Shown: positions 1 to 9,204 of the stretch, in pieces | How positions within the stretch are numbered: position 1 is the first letter of the stretch | Layout of the letters: each line of letters opens with the position of its first letter | NCBI RefSeq assembly: GCF_030699305.1 | Contig: NZ_JAUYNB010000018.1 | Location: 1-64,000 of the forward strand | Direction of reading: 5' to 3' | Source: Novosphingobium sp. | GTDB taxonomy: Bacteria > Pseudomonadota > Alphaproteobacteria > Sphingomonadales > Sphingomonadaceae | DNA length: 64,000 bases | Notes under the pieces: generated by a model | Seen by the model: only the letters and a program-made list of their open reading frames with translations | What the model was told of the DNA's origin: nothing | Database searches by the model: none | Translations under genes and position numbers: made by a program

Positions 1-50
1 GAGACACGCCGCGCAAACGTGTCTCGACTTCGCTCGACACGAACGGTGGG
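1..50. repeat. REP-like hairpin element at the left edge
   Basis: Positions 1-8 (GAGACACG) and 18-25 (CGTGTCTC) form a perfect 8-bp inverted repeat. It is followed by CTCGACTTCGCTCGACACG, a second short dyad. Sequences of this TCGACttcgcTCGA type are common between genes in sphingomonads. The element may continue beyond the left edge of the window. Confidence 0.5.
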
Positions 51-65
51 TGGTTTCTGCCCTAA

Positions 66-188
66 ACCCTGAACTTGGTTCAGGGTCCAGCTATCCGCAG
101 GCTGTGCGGTCGCAATTGCTGCGCAGGTTGCGCCTCATGTCTGGCAACCGCGCCTGCGGCCCGATGGATGCTGAAACGAGTTCAGCAT
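66..188. repeat. Composite intergenic repeat, copy 1 of 3
   Basis: Two dyads form a composite element. ACCCTGAAC-TTG-GTTCAGGGT lies at 66-86 and ATGCTGAA-ACGAG-TTCAGCAT at 168-188. The same pair of hairpins, in the opposite order, recurs at 25125-25256 and 53498-53580. It sits in the untranslated region beyond the end of the spermidine synthase-like gene. No coding potential is seen. Confidence 0.7.
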
Positions 189-212
189 GACGATGGTTTG
201 GCGAAAAGCGCC

Positions 213-893
213 TTAAACCTGCGCGAACCAGATCACATGGCGCGGGCCTTTGCCCTTGCCGTTCTTGTCCACGCGGGCGCGCACTTCGACTTCTTCGACT
301 TCGAAGCCCACGTCTTCCATGCGGCGCTTGAACTTCGGATCGGGCGCGGCGGACCAGATCGCCAGAACGCCGCCGGGGGCGAGCGCGCGGCGGGCGTTGT
401 GGAGGCCGGATTTGGAATAGATCCGGTTGTTTTCGGCCCGGACCAGTCCGTCAGGGCCATTGTCCACATCGAGCAGGATCGCATCGAGCGGTTCGGGCGC
501 GAGCAGCATCGCGTCGGCCACGTCATCCATCCGCAGCGTCACGCGCGGGTCATCAAGGCAGCCTGCGGCGACTTCCGCCATCGGCCCGCGTGCCCAGTCG
601 ATGATTTCGGGCACCAGTTCGGCCACGGTCACATGGCCCTTCGGCCCGATCCCGGCCAGCGCCGCGCGCAAGGTAAAGCCCATGCCATAGCCGCCGATCA
701 GCAGGCGCGGGGCGCTTACCCCGGCCAGCCGGTCCAGCGTCATCGTCGCCAGCGCTTCTTCCGAGCCGCGCATCCGCGTGCTCATCAGCTCGTTATGCCC
801 CAGCACGATCATGAAATCGCGCCCGTGGGCGAACAGCCGCAGCTCCTCGCCGCCGGGAACCTGGGCCGTGCCAAGCAGTTCGCGCGCGATCAT
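213..893 (-). CDS. Spermidine synthase-like methyltransferase-fold protein
   Basis: The protein has 226 aa and a Rossmann-type SAM-binding core. A glycine-rich loop (GGYGMGF) sits near residues 68-74, followed by TVAELVPEI, where an acidic residue would bind the nucleoside, and LDVDNGPDG near residue 140. This is the layout of spermidine/spermine synthase-like proteins. It is shorter than true SpeE (about 280 aa), and the polyamine-site residues cannot be assigned, so substrate and reaction are unknown. It stands alone on the minus strand between repeats. The ATG at 893 precedes MIARELLGTAQ. An alternative is a class I methyltransferase of other specificity. Confidence 0.75.
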   Translation of the reverse strand: MIARELLGTAQVPGGEELRLFAHGRDFMIVLGHNELMSTRMRGSEEALATMTLDRLAGVSAPRLLIGGYGMGFTLRAALAGIGPKGHVTVAELVPEIIDWARGPMAEVAAGCLDDPRVTLRMDDVADAMLLAPEPLDAILLDVDNGPDGLVRAENNRIYSKSGLHNARRALAPGGVLAIWSAAPDPKFKRRMEDVGFEVEEVEVRARVDKNGKGKGPRHVIWFAQV

Positions 894-947
894 GCGAGCA
901 ACCCTTCGCCCGGAGCGGCACTACGCTTTGCCCCAAACCCGGCCGCC

Positions 948-1032
948 CTGAGCCTGTCGAAGGGCCGCCCTTGCACTTGCGACCATGCCTGACGCCGCGA
1001 AAGCAAAGTCAGTGCTTCGACAAGCTCAGCAC
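948..1032. repeat. Pair of REP-like GAGCCTGTCGAAG elements
   Basis: CTGAGCCTGTCGAAG (948-962) and, in inverse orientation, GTGCTTCGACAAGCTCAGC (1012-1030, closing in AGCAC at 1032) face each other about 50 bp apart. The second has a 5-bp GTGCT/AGCAC stem. A third copy is at 20481-20501. They lie between the end of the DAHP synthase gene and the spermidine synthase-like gene, both on the minus strand, and could act as 3' end hairpins. Confidence 0.65.
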
Positions 1033-1059
1033 GGACGGGCTTGGTGGCCAAGGGAACGA

Positions 1060-2433
1060 TCATGCCGCGCGCTGTGCGCGGTCGACCGCTTCGAGGTTGA
1101 GCATTTCGGCCAGCATGAACGCCAGTTCGATCGACTGCGCCGCGTTGAGGCGCGGGTCGCAGTGGGTGTGATAGCGGTCCGCCAGCCCGGAATCGCTGAT
1201 CGCGATCCCGCCGCCGACACATTCGGTCACGTCCTGTCCGGTCATTTCGATGTGGATGCCGCCTGCGTGGGTGCCTTCGGCGCGGTGGACCGCGAAGAAG
1301 CCCTGCACTTCGCGCAGGATGCGGTCGAACGGGCGGGTCTTGAAGCCGCTGTCGGCCTTGATCACGTTGCCGTGCATCGGATCGCAGCTCCACACCACGG
1401 GGTGCCCTTCCTGCTTCACCGCGCGGACCAGCGGAGCCAGACCGGCTTCGACCTTGTCATCGCCGAACCGGCTGATCAGCGTCATGCGGCCTGCTTCGCG
1501 CGCCGGGTTGAGCAGGTCCAGCTGGCGGATCAGCTCATCCGGCGTCATGCTCGGCCCGCACTTCATGCCCAGCGGGTTGCCGACGCCGCGCAGGAATTCA
1601 ACGTGCGCCGATCCTTCAAACCTGGTCCGGTCGCCGATCCACAGCATGTGTGCGCTGGTGTCATACCAGTCACCGGTCAGCGAATCCTGCCGCGTCATCG
1701 CCTGCTCATAAGTCAGGTGCAGCGCCTCGTGGCTGGTGTAGAAGCTGGTGCCCTGCAACTGCGGCACGGTCATCGGGTCAATCCCGCATGCCTGCATGAA
1801 GTCCAGCGCTTCGCCGATCCGGTCCGCCGTTTCGGCAAACTTCGCCGACCACGGGCTGCGGTCCATGAAATCGAGCGTCCACTGGTGGACCTGCCGCAAG
1901 TTGGCATAGCCGCCGGTCGAGAACGCGCGCAGCAGGTTCAGCGTTGCGGCGGACTGGCTATAGGCCTGAAGCAGACGCTGCGGATCCGGAATGCGCGATT
2001 GCGGGCTGAAATCGATCCCGTTGATGTTGTCACCCAGATAGCTGGGCAGTTCGATACCGTCCTGCACTTCGACTGGCGAGGAGCGCGGCTTGGCGAACTG
2101 CCCCGCCATGCGGCCAACCTTCACCACCGGCTGCTTGCTGGCGAAGGTCATCACCACCGCCATCTGCAGCAGCACGCGGAACGTATCGCGGATATTGTTC
2201 GGGTGGAACTCCGCAAAGCTCTCGGCGCAGTCGCCGCCCTGCAGCAGGAAACCCTTGCCCGCCGCTACTTGCGCCAGATCGGCCTTCAGCGCGCGGGCTT
2301 CGCCCGCGAACACCAGCGGGGGAAACGTGGTGAGCGTATCGGTTACCCGCTTGAGGCCATCCGCATCGGGATAGGACGGCAGATGCCGCGCTTCCTGCGT
2401 TGTCCAGCTGCTCGGATTCCAGTTGCTTGCCAC
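1060..2433 (-). CDS. Class II 3-deoxy-7-phosphoheptulonate synthase (DAHP synthase)
   Basis: This enzyme catalyses the first step of the shikimate pathway, joining phosphoenolpyruvate and erythrose 4-phosphate. The 457-aa length and motifs match the class II (plant/actinobacterial) type: QGGDCAESF with the metal-ligand Cys near residue 69, [14 protein letters not shown] near 105-118, and later WSCDPMHGN and [15 protein letters not shown]. The start is set at GTG 2433 (GTG-GCA-AGC) because AAGGAG lies about 7 nt upstream on the minus strand; the open frame runs further up without such a site. No other aromatic-pathway gene is nearby. No ACT or chorismate mutase domain is fused. Confidence 0.93.
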   Translation of the reverse strand: MASNWNPSSWTTQEARHLPSYPDADGLKRVTDTLTTFPPLVFAGEARALKADLAQVAAGKGFLLQGGDCAESFAEFHPNNIRDTFRVLLQMAVVMTFASKQPVVKVGRMAGQFAKPRSSPVEVQDGIELPSYLGDNINGIDFSPQSRIPDPQRLLQAYSQSAATLNLLRAFSTGGYANLRQVHQWTLDFMDRSPWSAKFAETADRIGEALDFMQACGIDPMTVPQLQGTSFYTSHEALHLTYEQAMTRQDSLTGDWYDTSAHMLWIGDRTRFEGSAHVEFLRGVGNPLGMKCGPSMTPDELIRQLDLLNPAREAGRMTLISRFGDDKVEAGLAPLVRAVKQEGHPVVWSCDPMHGNVIKADSGFKTRPFDRILREVQGFFAVHRAEGTHAGGIHIEMTGQDVTECVGGGIAISDSGLADRYHTHCDPRLNAAQSIELAFMLAEMLNLEAVDRAQRAA

Positions 2434-2535
2434 GTCTATTGCTCCTTCAAGAGCGCGCGCCATAGCGGCGCACTCGGCGAATTGCAAAAGTCGAAAAGCC
2501 GATGACGGCAATCACGCAACAAAAGTGCGGGTTGG

Positions 2536-5481
2536 CTAGCGTCCCTCGGTCGCGGTTCCCCGTCCTCCGGCAGTGGCAGGCCTGGCTTCCGGCACGATTG
2601 CCACGCGCCATGTTTTGCCCTTCACCAGATACTTGCGCGCCAGCGCCTGCATTTCGGCGGGCGTGGTGCGGGTGTAATCGGGCAGGATCGAGCGGATCGC
2701 ACCCAGCTTGCGCGGGTCAGCGGTCGCGCCTTCCAGCTGATACATGAAGAACGCGCTGCTGGTGCTGGCGCGGGTGATCTGCTGGCGCAACGGTTCGGTC
2801 ACGCGTTCCAGTTCATCCGCCGTCGCGGGGCGGGCGATCAGCTGGGCGGCGATTTCGTCCGCCGTCTGGAAGAACACCGGCACCGCCTTGGGCTGCAATT
2901 GCGCCAGCGCCATCAGCCCGCCGCCGCTGTCGAGGTCTTCCGGCCACGAATTGCTGACCTGCGGGGCATAAGCCGCGCCCAGCTTTTCGCGCATCGCCTG
3001 CATCAGCCGGTTCTGGAACAGGTTGGCCAGAATCTCCAGCTTGCGGCTTTCGGTGATGCCGGCCATCCCGCCGCCGGTCGGCCAGGTGACAAACGCCGCC
3101 GCCTGCGTCGGATCGCCGCGATGGGTCAGCGTGACCGGGGTGGCCGATGCAGGCAGCTGCGCAAAGCGCGGTGGTTGCAGGTTGCCGGGCAATGGTGCGC
3201 GGGTCGGCAATGCGCCGAACGTCTTTTGCAGGGCGGCCAGGGCTTCATTCCGGTCGAAATCGCCGAACAGCTGGATTTCGATTGGCCCCTGTTCCAGCAT
3301 CGGCTGCCAGACCTGACGGAAACCGTCGGGCGTCGCCGCCTCTACCTCGGCCGGGGTCGGCACGCGAAAGCGCGCATCGCCCCCGCGCTGGAGCGAGCGG
3401 CCATCGCGCTGCCACACCCCTTGCGGGCTGGCGGCATAGCTTTCGTATTGCAGCCGCGCGGCGGCCTTGGCGCGCAGCACCGGCGCGGCATCCCAGCGCG
3501 GCTGGGCAAAGCGCGCGGCGAACAGGTACAGCTGGTCGGTCAGGTCCGCGGGCCGCGTATCGGCAGCAAACTGGAACGCGCTGTCCTTGATCTCGAAATC
3601 GAAGCCCATCTTGCGCCCGGTCGAAATCCGGTCGAGCTGTTCCTGCCCCAGCGTGCCCTGCCCGGAGCCGACCAGCGCCATGTCGCCCAGCGCGATATAC
3701 GCCGCATCGGCCGGGTTGAACGCGCGGTAGCCTGCGCCCCAGCGGACCTTGACCGTCAGCCGTCCCGGTTCATCGGTCGACGGCCACAGCAGCGCCTTCA
3801 CCCCGTTGGCGAATTCGACCTGATCGATCCCCAGCACGCCGGTCGCGACATCCGTTTTGATCGCGCCCGGATCGCCCAGCGGCGGCAGGTCGGCGAACGA
3901 AATCGGCTTGCTGTCCAGCCGCGCCATGCCATCGGCGGCGACCGGCGCGGCCAGCACCAGCTTGAGCGCAGCGGCATCGGCCTCACCCGCCTTGGGGGTC
4001 AGCAGGGTGGAGCGGATCACCGTCCCGGTGAACAGCTTGCGGGTGTGGTCCAGTATCGCCTGCGGGGTGAACAATGGCACCGACTGGCGGAAGATCATCT
4101 GCACCGTTTCAGGTGAGGCGATGGTTTCGTTGATGTCGAGCGCGGTGACCATGTCGTCGGCCAGCTTCGACCCGGCCAGCAGGCGGCGCTGTTCCACGCC
4201 GCTTTCGAACGCGACGCTGAATTCGGCCACTTCGCGGGCGATTTCCTCCTCGGTCGGCGCAGCGGCCATCGCATCGGCGATCACCGCGCGCACATCGGTC
4301 AGCGCCTGCTTCCAGTCCTCGGTCAGCGGAGTGATCGATACGAACGTCGCATCGGTGGAGCGGTTGAGCTTTTCCTGGTTCACTTGCGCGAACAGGAAAC
4401 TGCCGCCGCCGCGCGCGCGCGCTTCGAGCCGACGGTTGATGATCGCCTGCGCCAGCGAATCGATCATGATCCCCTGGTTATAGACAATCGTGTCCTTGAC
4501 CGGCCGCCAGGGCCGCATCACCGCATAGTTGACCCCGCGCGGCAGGTCCGGCTCCACGATCACGCGGGTTTCGCCGACCGGGTTGGCCGGGTCCGCACCG
4601 GCAGGCGCAACCGGATCGCCGAAATCGGGCGCGGGTTCCGCCGGACCGGTCACCGGCCAGTCGGCAAAGTATTTTTCGATCAGGCTGGCCATCAGCGCCG
4701 GATCGGCATCGCCCACCGCGATCACCACCGCGCGTTCAGGCCGGTACCAGCGCGCATGGAACGCGCGGACGCGGGCCTGATTGGCCGCCTTCAGCGTCGC
4801 GTCGGTGCCGATGACCGAGCGGATTGCCATGCGCTGTCCGGCGAACAGGGTCTGCTGGGTCGCCTCGGCCACGCGGGCACCCGTCCCGCCGCGTTCGCGC
4901 TTTTCGGCCAGCACGATCGGCACTTCGGTGCGGACGTTGCGTTCCGACAGCACCGGCGCGATCATCATGCCCGACAGCAGCTTGAAGCTTTCCTCCAGCG
5001 ATGTGGCGGTGATGTTCGGCAGGTCCAGCTTGTAAGTCGTGGAGATGGGTGACGTTTCGGCGTTGGTATCGCTGCCAAAGGTCGCGCCCAGCCGCTGCCA
5101 GGTGGGAATGGCCTGCCCCTGCCCCAGGTATTTCGACTGACGGAAGACCATGTGCTCCAGCAAGTGGGCATAGCCGCGTTCTGCATCGCGTTCATGCAAC
5201 GAACCGACATCCATGCGGATCCGGATCGAAACCTGCCCCGGCGGCACGCCGTTCCTGCGCACGACATAACGCATGCCGTTGGGCAGTTCGCCGAACTTCC
5301 ATTCCTTGTCCTGCGGCACATCGCTGCCGCGATAGAGCCACGGCACTTCGGCGGCGGCATCTGCCGCCGCAGCGGTCCGCGTGGCCCGGTTCTGCGTCTG
5401 CGCCGAAGCAGCCGACGGGACGATCAGGAGCAGCGCAAGAACGCTGGCAATGGAGCGCGAGGCGCAAGAATTGAAACGCAT
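2536..5481 (-). CDS. M16 family zinc metallopeptidase (insulinase/pitrilysin type), exported
   Basis: The 981-aa protein carries a signal peptide (residues 1-28, cleavage likely after SAASA). The inverted zinc motif HLLEH is at 106-110 (HxxEH), and the third zinc ligand is probably the Glu in the VLAEKRE segment about 75 residues on. There are two M16 halves; the C-terminal half (from about residue 540) shows no HxxEH and is probably the inactive half that closes the chamber. These enzymes degrade peptides in the periplasm. Upstream (minus direction) is an FKBP isomerase 60 nt away, so the two may be co-transcribed as envelope protein-quality genes. Confidence 0.9.
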   Translation of the reverse strand: MRFNSCASRSIASVLALLLIVPSAASAQTQNRATRTAAAADAAAEVPWLYRGSDVPQDKEWKFGELPNGMRYVVRRNGVPPGQVSIRIRMDVGSLHERDAERGYAHLLEHMVFRQSKYLGQGQAIPTWQRLGATFGSDTNAETSPISTTYKLDLPNITATSLEESFKLLSGMMIAPVLSERNVRTEVPIVLAEKRERGGTGARVAEATQQTLFAGQRMAIRSVIGTDATLKAANQARVRAFHARWYRPERAVVIAVGDADPALMASLIEKYFADWPVTGPAEPAPDFGDPVAPAGADPANPVGETRVIVEPDLPRGVNYAVMRPWRPVKDTIVYNQGIMIDSLAQAIINRRLEARARGGGSFLFAQVNQEKLNRSTDATFVSITPLTEDWKQALTDVRAVIADAMAAAPTEEEIAREVAEFSVAFESGVEQRRLLAGSKLADDMVTALDINETIASPETVQMIFRQSVPLFTPQAILDHTRKLFTGTVIRSTLLTPKAGEADAAALKLVLAAPVAADGMARLDSKPISFADLPPLGDPGAIKTDVATGVLGIDQVEFANGVKALLWPSTDEPGRLTVKVRWGAGYRAFNPADAAYIALGDMALVGSGQGTLGQEQLDRISTGRKMGFDFEIKDSAFQFAADTRPADLTDQLYLFAARFAQPRWDAAPVLRAKAAARLQYESYAASPQGVWQRDGRSLQRGGDARFRVPTPAEVEAATPDGFRQVWQPMLEQGPIEIQLFGDFDRNEALAALQKTFGALPTRAPLPGNLQPPRFAQLPASATPVTLTHRGDPTQAAAFVTWPTGGGMAGITESRKLEILANLFQNRLMQAMREKLGAAYAPQVSNSWPEDLDSGGGLMALAQLQPKAVPVFFQTADEIAAQLIARPATADELERVTEPLRQQITRASTSSAFFMYQLEGATADPRKLGAIRSILPDYTRTTPAEMQALARKYLVKGKTWRVAIVPEARPATAGGRGTATEGR

Positions 5482-5541
5482 GGCGCAGATATAGGCAGCC
5501 CCAAGTTTAAGGGCCAGTGAATAGACCTGTCTGCGGCGCGA

Positions 5542-6060
5542 CTATTTCGCCTTGGCCGGGTTCACGGTGACGAGTTCCACCTGAAACACCAGATCGGCTG
5601 CTGGCGGGATCGGCCCGCTGCCATCCTCGCCGTAACCCAGCGTGTGGGGCACGCAGAGCCGATAGATACTGCCCGGCGTCATCAGCTTCAGTCCGTCCGA
5701 AAAGCCGGGAATCACCCGCGTGACCGCAAACGTCACGTCGCGGCCCTGATCGAACACCTCACCGTCCTTGGCCAGATAGCCGATATAGTGGACCTGCACC
5801 CGGTCGGCATCGGTCGGCATGACGCCCGCGCCGGGGCGCAACTGCTTGTAACGCAGGCCGGTCGCGGTGGCGGTGTCGCACAGCCGCTGCCGTTCAGGGA
5901 TCAGCAGTTTCAGCGGCAGCGCGATCGCCAGCGCTGAGGGTTTCAGCGGCGCGGCCTTCGCAGGAGCCTTCTTTCTGGCGGCGGCAGCGGCCGTCATGGC
6001 GGGTGTTGCAATCAGCGCCAGCGCGGCACAGGCGGAAAGGGTGCGCAAAATCATCGACAT
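5542..6060 (-). CDS. FKBP-type peptidyl-prolyl cis-trans isomerase, exported
   Basis: About 172 aa from the chosen ATG at 6060. The N-terminus (MSMILRTLSACAALALIATP...) reads as a signal peptide, followed by a basic, Ala-rich linker and a C-terminal FKBP domain. Recognisable segments are VQVHYIGYLAKDG, FDQGRDVTF, VIPGFSDGL, and YGEDGSGPIPPAADLVFQVE, which line the proline-binding pocket. It probably helps fold periplasmic proteins. The frame is open up to 6174, but only the start at 6060 (or 6054) gives a clean signal peptide; no strong ribosome site decides between them. It diverges from nfu, whose start is 117 nt away. Confidence 0.87.
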   Translation of the reverse strand: MSMILRTLSACAALALIATPAMTAAAAARKKAPAKAAPLKPSALAIALPLKLLIPERQRLCDTATATGLRYKQLRPGAGVMPTDADRVQVHYIGYLAKDGEVFDQGRDVTFAVTRVIPGFSDGLKLMTPGSIYRLCVPHTLGYGEDGSGPIPPAADLVFQVELVTVNPAKAK

Positions 6061-6176
6061 GACCGCGTCATAGGTGCGGCGGAGCATGTCCGGCAAGAGC
6101 ATACGTGCCGTCCGGCCCGCGCAGAGAGTGGGGCTGCACGCTTGACCACGGCGCGCGCACGCCCATATGGGCAAGC

Positions 6177-6752
6177 ATGTTCATTGAAACCGAAACCACT
6201 CCGAACCCCGCGACCATGAAGTTCCTGCCCGGTGAACCGGTGATGCAGGCTGGCACCCGCGAATTCCGCGATGATGAAGAAGCCGCGGCTTCTCCGCTGG
6301 CAACTGCGCTGTTTGATCTGGGCGATGTGACCGGCGTGTTCTTTGGCCGCGATTTCGTGTCGGTCACCGCCGGACAGGGCACCGACTGGGCGGCGCTGAA
6401 ACCGCAAGTCGTGGCGATCCTGCTGGATCATTTCATCACCGCCGCGCCGCTGTTCAACGGACCCGATGCCAGCGGGATCGTCGTGCCGGGTGAGGACGAT
6501 GATTTTGGCGACGATCCGGCCCAGGCCGATATCGTGGTGCAGATCAAGGAACTGATCGAAACCCGCGTGCGTCCCGCCGTGGCGAATGACGGCGGCGATA
6601 TCGTCTATCGGGGTTTCCGTGAAGGGGTGGTCTACCTGTCGATGCAGGGGGCCTGTTCGGGCTGTCCTTCATCCACCGCCACGCTCAAGAACGGGATCGA
6701 GACGCTGCTCAAGCATTACGTCCCCGAAGTGATCGAAGTCCGCGCGGCCTGA
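6177..6752 (+). CDS. nfu: NifU-like iron-sulfur scaffold/carrier protein Nfu
   Basis: The 191-aa protein has the N-terminal Nfu domain (MFIETETTPNPATMKFLPG) and a C-terminal NifU domain. The latter ends in the cluster-binding CxxC (GACSGCPSS, Cys 160 and 163). It carries and delivers Fe-S clusters to apoproteins in the cytoplasm. Fe-S clients in this window include MiaB and MtaB. The start at 6177 is chosen because the family begins exactly with MFIETE; the frame is open upstream to 6105. It is followed by the RutE-like reductase after 40 nt, suggesting one transcript through to rimI. Confidence 0.93.
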   Translation: MFIETETTPNPATMKFLPGEPVMQAGTREFRDDEEAAASPLATALFDLGDVTGVFFGRDFVSVTAGQGTDWAALKPQVVAILLDHFITAAPLFNGPDASGIVVPGEDDDFGDDPAQADIVVQIKELIETRVRPAVANDGGDIVYRGFREGVVYLSMQGACSGCPSSTATLKNGIETLLKHYVPEVIEVRAA

Positions 6753-6792
6753 CGCCGCCCGTCTTTTCTATCTGAACAGGAAACCCGCCTTC

Positions 6793-7386
6793 ATGTCCCA
6801 GCCGATTGCCGACGCCGCGCTCGACCAGCTGTTCCGCACTGCCCGCACCTATAACGGCTATCACGACAAGCCGGTGTCGACCGGGCAGCTTCACGCGATC
6901 TGGGATCTGATGAAGATGGCGCCGACGTCGGCCAACCAGCTGCCCGCGCGGCTGGTGTGGTGCACCACGCCCGAAGCCAAGGAAAAGCTCGCCGCCTGCT
7001 CCGCGCCGACCAACGCGCCCAAGATCATGTCGGCCCCGGTGTCGGTGATCATCGCGATGGACACGCAGTTCCAGGAACAGCTGCCCTGGCTGTTCCCGCA
7101 CGCCGACGCGCGCAGCTGGTTCACCGGCAACGATGCGCTGCGCGAACGCTCCGCCTTCATCAACACCACGCTCCAGGCTGCCTATTTCATTATGGCAGCG
7201 CGCGCGATCGGGCTGGATACCGGGCCGATGACCGGCTTTTCGAACGATGCAGTGGACGCCGCGTTCCTGTCCGAAACGCCGGACTACAAGTCGGTGATGA
7301 TCTCCACCCTGGGTTACGGCGATCCCGCCACGATCTTCGATCGCAGCCCGCGCCCGGATTTCGATACGTTCAACCGCATCGCCTGA
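6793..7386 (+). CDS. Malonic semialdehyde reductase RutE-like nitroreductase-fold flavoprotein
   Basis: The 197-aa protein belongs to the nitroreductase superfamily and binds FMN. The N-terminus includes FRTARTYNGYHDKPV and MKMAPTSANQLPARLVW, typical of the RutE/HadB subgroup. The C-terminus has MTGFSNDAVDAAFL and the GYGDP loop. RutE reduces malonic semialdehyde to 3-hydroxypropionate in uracil breakdown, but no other rut gene is here, so the physiological substrate is uncertain. The start is ATG 6793 after AACAGGAAACC. It lies between nfu and tsaB in one direction with gaps of 40 and 22 nt. Confidence 0.88.
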   Translation: MSQPIADAALDQLFRTARTYNGYHDKPVSTGQLHAIWDLMKMAPTSANQLPARLVWCTTPEAKEKLAACSAPTNAPKIMSAPVSVIIAMDTQFQEQLPWLFPHADARSWFTGNDALRERSAFINTTLQAAYFIMAARAIGLDTGPMTGFSNDAVDAAFLSETPDYKSVMISTLGYGDPATIFDRSPRPDFDTFNRIA

Positions 7387-7408
7387 CACCCCCGGTCCGG
7401 TCCCGTCC

Positions 7409-8032
7409 ATGCTGACTCTGGCGATTGATAGCGCGACCGAAGCCTGTTCGGTTGCGCTGCTGGACGGCGCTACGCTGATCGCCGGTGACTGGCGGATGCT
7501 GGGGCGCGGCCATGCCGAACTGCTGGTGCCGATGATCGCCGCGCTGCCGGACAAGGGCCGCGCGCCCCGCATCGTGGTGGCGCTTGGCCCCGGCAGTTTT
7601 ACCGGCCTGCGTGTGGGTCTGGCCGCCGCGCGGGCGCTGGCGCTGGCCTGGCGGGCAGAACTGTCCGGCTATTCCACCCCCGCCCTGATCGCAGCCATGG
7701 CCCGGGCGGAGCGCGGGGCGCAGCCGGTCACGGTTGCCACCACCGGCGGCCACGGCGAATGGTTCGTCCAGGATTTCGGCGCAGACGGGACTGCAACAGC
7801 GCCGCTGCAATCGCTGCCCCCTGCGGCGGCGGCGGCGCGCGGCGGGGCGGAGCTGGTGGCCGGCAGCCAGGCCGAGGCGCTGGTCGCGGCGCGCGGGTCC
7901 GGCACCGCACTGCCGCTCTGGCCCGATGCACGGAGCCTGATGCTGCTGCCGCCTGCGGCCTTCACCCCGGACGTCAGCCTGCACTATGGCCGTGCGCCCG
8001 ATGCCAGATTGCCCGGCGGCATAATCCCATGA
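7409..8032 (+). CDS. tsaB: tRNA threonylcarbamoyladenosine biosynthesis protein TsaB
   Basis: TsaB is the non-catalytic partner of TsaD in adding threonylcarbamoyl to A37 of ANN-decoding tRNAs. The 207-aa protein shows the ASKHA-fold start (MLTLAIDSATEACSVALL) and the signature GPGSFTGLRVGLAAARALA near residue 60. The C-terminal part is Ala-rich and less conserved, as usual. Its TGA overlaps the ATG of rimI by 4 nt, the standard tsaB-rimI pairing. MtaB and MiaB, which also modify A37, are encoded elsewhere in the window. Confidence 0.93.
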   Translation: MLTLAIDSATEACSVALLDGATLIAGDWRMLGRGHAELLVPMIAALPDKGRAPRIVVALGPGSFTGLRVGLAAARALALAWRAELSGYSTPALIAAMARAERGAQPVTVATTGGHGEWFVQDFGADGTATAPLQSLPPAAAAARGGAELVAGSQAEALVAARGSGTALPLWPDARSLMLLPPAAFTPDVSLHYGRAPDARLPGGIIP

Positions 8033-8496
8033 CCCCGCCCGGTGACGATCTGGACCAGATCATGGCCGTGATGGCGACCGCGTTCGATCCCGCCTATGGC
8101 GAGGCGTGGAATCGCCGTCAGGTTGAAGACGCGCTGGTGCTAAGTAATTGTCATTATGGCCTGATCGCCCCGCACGGCGGCGAACCGGAACCGGCGGAGG
8201 AGGCAGCGGGCTTTTTCATGTCACGCACCGCGTTTGACGAAGAAGAACTGCTGCTGATTGCCATTGCCCCACAGTATCGCGGCCGTGGCCTTGGCCAGAC
8301 CTTGCTGGCGCGCTTCGCCGGCGCGGCGCGGCAGCGCGGGGTAACCCGGCTGTTGCTGGAAATGCGGCGCGGCAATCCGGCTGAGCGACTCTATCGCCAG
8401 GCCGGATTCTTGCCAGTGGGTGAACGACCCAACTATTACCGCATGACTCATGGCGAAAGAATTGACGCCATCACCTTTGCTTGTGCGATTGATTAG
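8029..8496 (+). CDS. rimI: GNAT N-acetyltransferase, RimI-type (ribosomal protein S18 alanine N-acetyltransferase)
   Basis: The 155-aa protein has the GNAT fold. The acetyl-CoA pyrophosphate loop is IAPQYRGRGLGQTLL (about residues 80-94). It is followed by LLLEMRRGNPAERLYRQAGF, the conserved RimI segment, and PNYYRM near the end. The start at 8029 overlaps tsaB (ATGA), so the two are translationally coupled. RimI acetylates the N-terminal alanine of ribosomal protein S18; specificity here is inferred from position and motif. It ends the nfu-to-rimI run. Downstream is the mucR promoter region. Confidence 0.88.
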   Translation: MTPPGDDLDQIMAVMATAFDPAYGEAWNRRQVEDALVLSNCHYGLIAPHGGEPEPAEEAAGFFMSRTAFDEEELLLIAIAPQYRGRGLGQTLLARFAGAARQRGVTRLLLEMRRGNPAERLYRQAGFLPVGERPNYYRMTHGERIDAITFACAID

Positions 8497-8511
8497 CGAA
8501 AATCCCTCAAC

Positions 8512-8530
8512 TTGACTGAATTTCAGTCAA
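8512..8530. promoter_or_regulatory. Perfect 19-nt palindrome upstream of mucR
   Basis: TTGACTGAA-T-TTCAGTCAA is a perfect dyad with 9-bp arms and a single central T. It lies 15 nt after the rimI stop and 139 nt before the mucR start. No T-run follows, so a terminator is unlikely. Its symmetry fits a binding site for a dimeric regulator, and Ros/MucR proteins are known to repress their own genes. Which protein binds is not visible. Confidence 0.5.
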
Positions 8531-8668
8531 TTTCATCAGTAATGGCCCCATCTCGTCGATTCTTGCTTGTATTACTGGCAATCGCAGCTAATCGCCCTTC
8601 GGTAATGCTGGTGCTCGTTTCCGGCAGGACAACAAAACAACGTGTCGCCAAAACGAAGGGATGAAGCC

Positions 8669-9115
8669 ATGGAAATGATCCAGGCCGATATGAATGAAAC
8701 GCTGATCACGCTGACGTCGGATATCGTCGCCGCGCATGTCAGCAACAACAGTGTCACGGTTGAAGACGTGCCGACGCTGATTTCCAACGTCTATGGTGCG
8801 CTGGCCCAGCTTGGCCAGGCCGCGCCCGCGCCGGTGGCTGAACCGCTCAAGCCGGCCGTCTCGATCCGCGCTTCGGTCAAGCCCACGCATATCGTGTGTC
8901 TCGATTGCGGCATGGAACTCAAGATGCTGAAGCGCCATTTGATGACGCATCACGGCATGAGCCCGGATGACTATCGCGCCCGCTGGAACCTGGCCGCCGA
9001 TTATCCGCTGGTCGCCCCCAATTATGCCGAAACCCGCCGCGAACTCGCCAAGAAAATTGGCCTGGGCCGCAAGCCGGGCGTAAAGCGCGGACGCAAGCCC
9101 AAGGCAGCGGCGTAA
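8669..9115 (+). CDS. Ros/MucR family zinc-finger transcriptional regulator
   Basis: The 148-aa protein has a C-terminal DNA-binding domain. The prokaryotic zinc finger CLDCGMELKMLKRHLMTHH supplies two Cys and two His, and is followed by MSPDDYRARWNL and a basic tail (KPGVKRGRKPKAAA). The N-terminal half carries the oligomerisation region (SDIVAAHVSNNSV). MucR proteins are alphaproteobacterial repressors of exopolysaccharide, motility and cell-cycle genes. The ATG at 8669 is chosen for its AAGGGATG ribosome site; the frame is open to 8642. It is transcribed alone, with a hairpin at 9129-9147 and a terminator at 9205-9243 downstream. Confidence 0.92.
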   Translation: MEMIQADMNETLITLTSDIVAAHVSNNSVTVEDVPTLISNVYGALAQLGQAAPAPVAEPLKPAVSIRASVKPTHIVCLDCGMELKMLKRHLMTHHGMSPDDYRARWNLAADYPLVAPNYAETRRELAKKIGLGRKPGVKRGRKPKAAA

Positions 9116-9204
9116 TTCAGGCGGTGCAGCCGGGCCACCTGCCCGGCCAGCCAATCGCGAATACGAATGGTGCACCACTTAATAACGCGTATCAGTTGAA
9201 GAAT

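Noticed and set aside
985..2505. A 506-codon open frame on the plus strand opposite the DAHP synthase gene
   Set aside because: It is rich in His, Arg and Gln with no recognisable domains and mirrors the codon structure of the real minus-strand gene.
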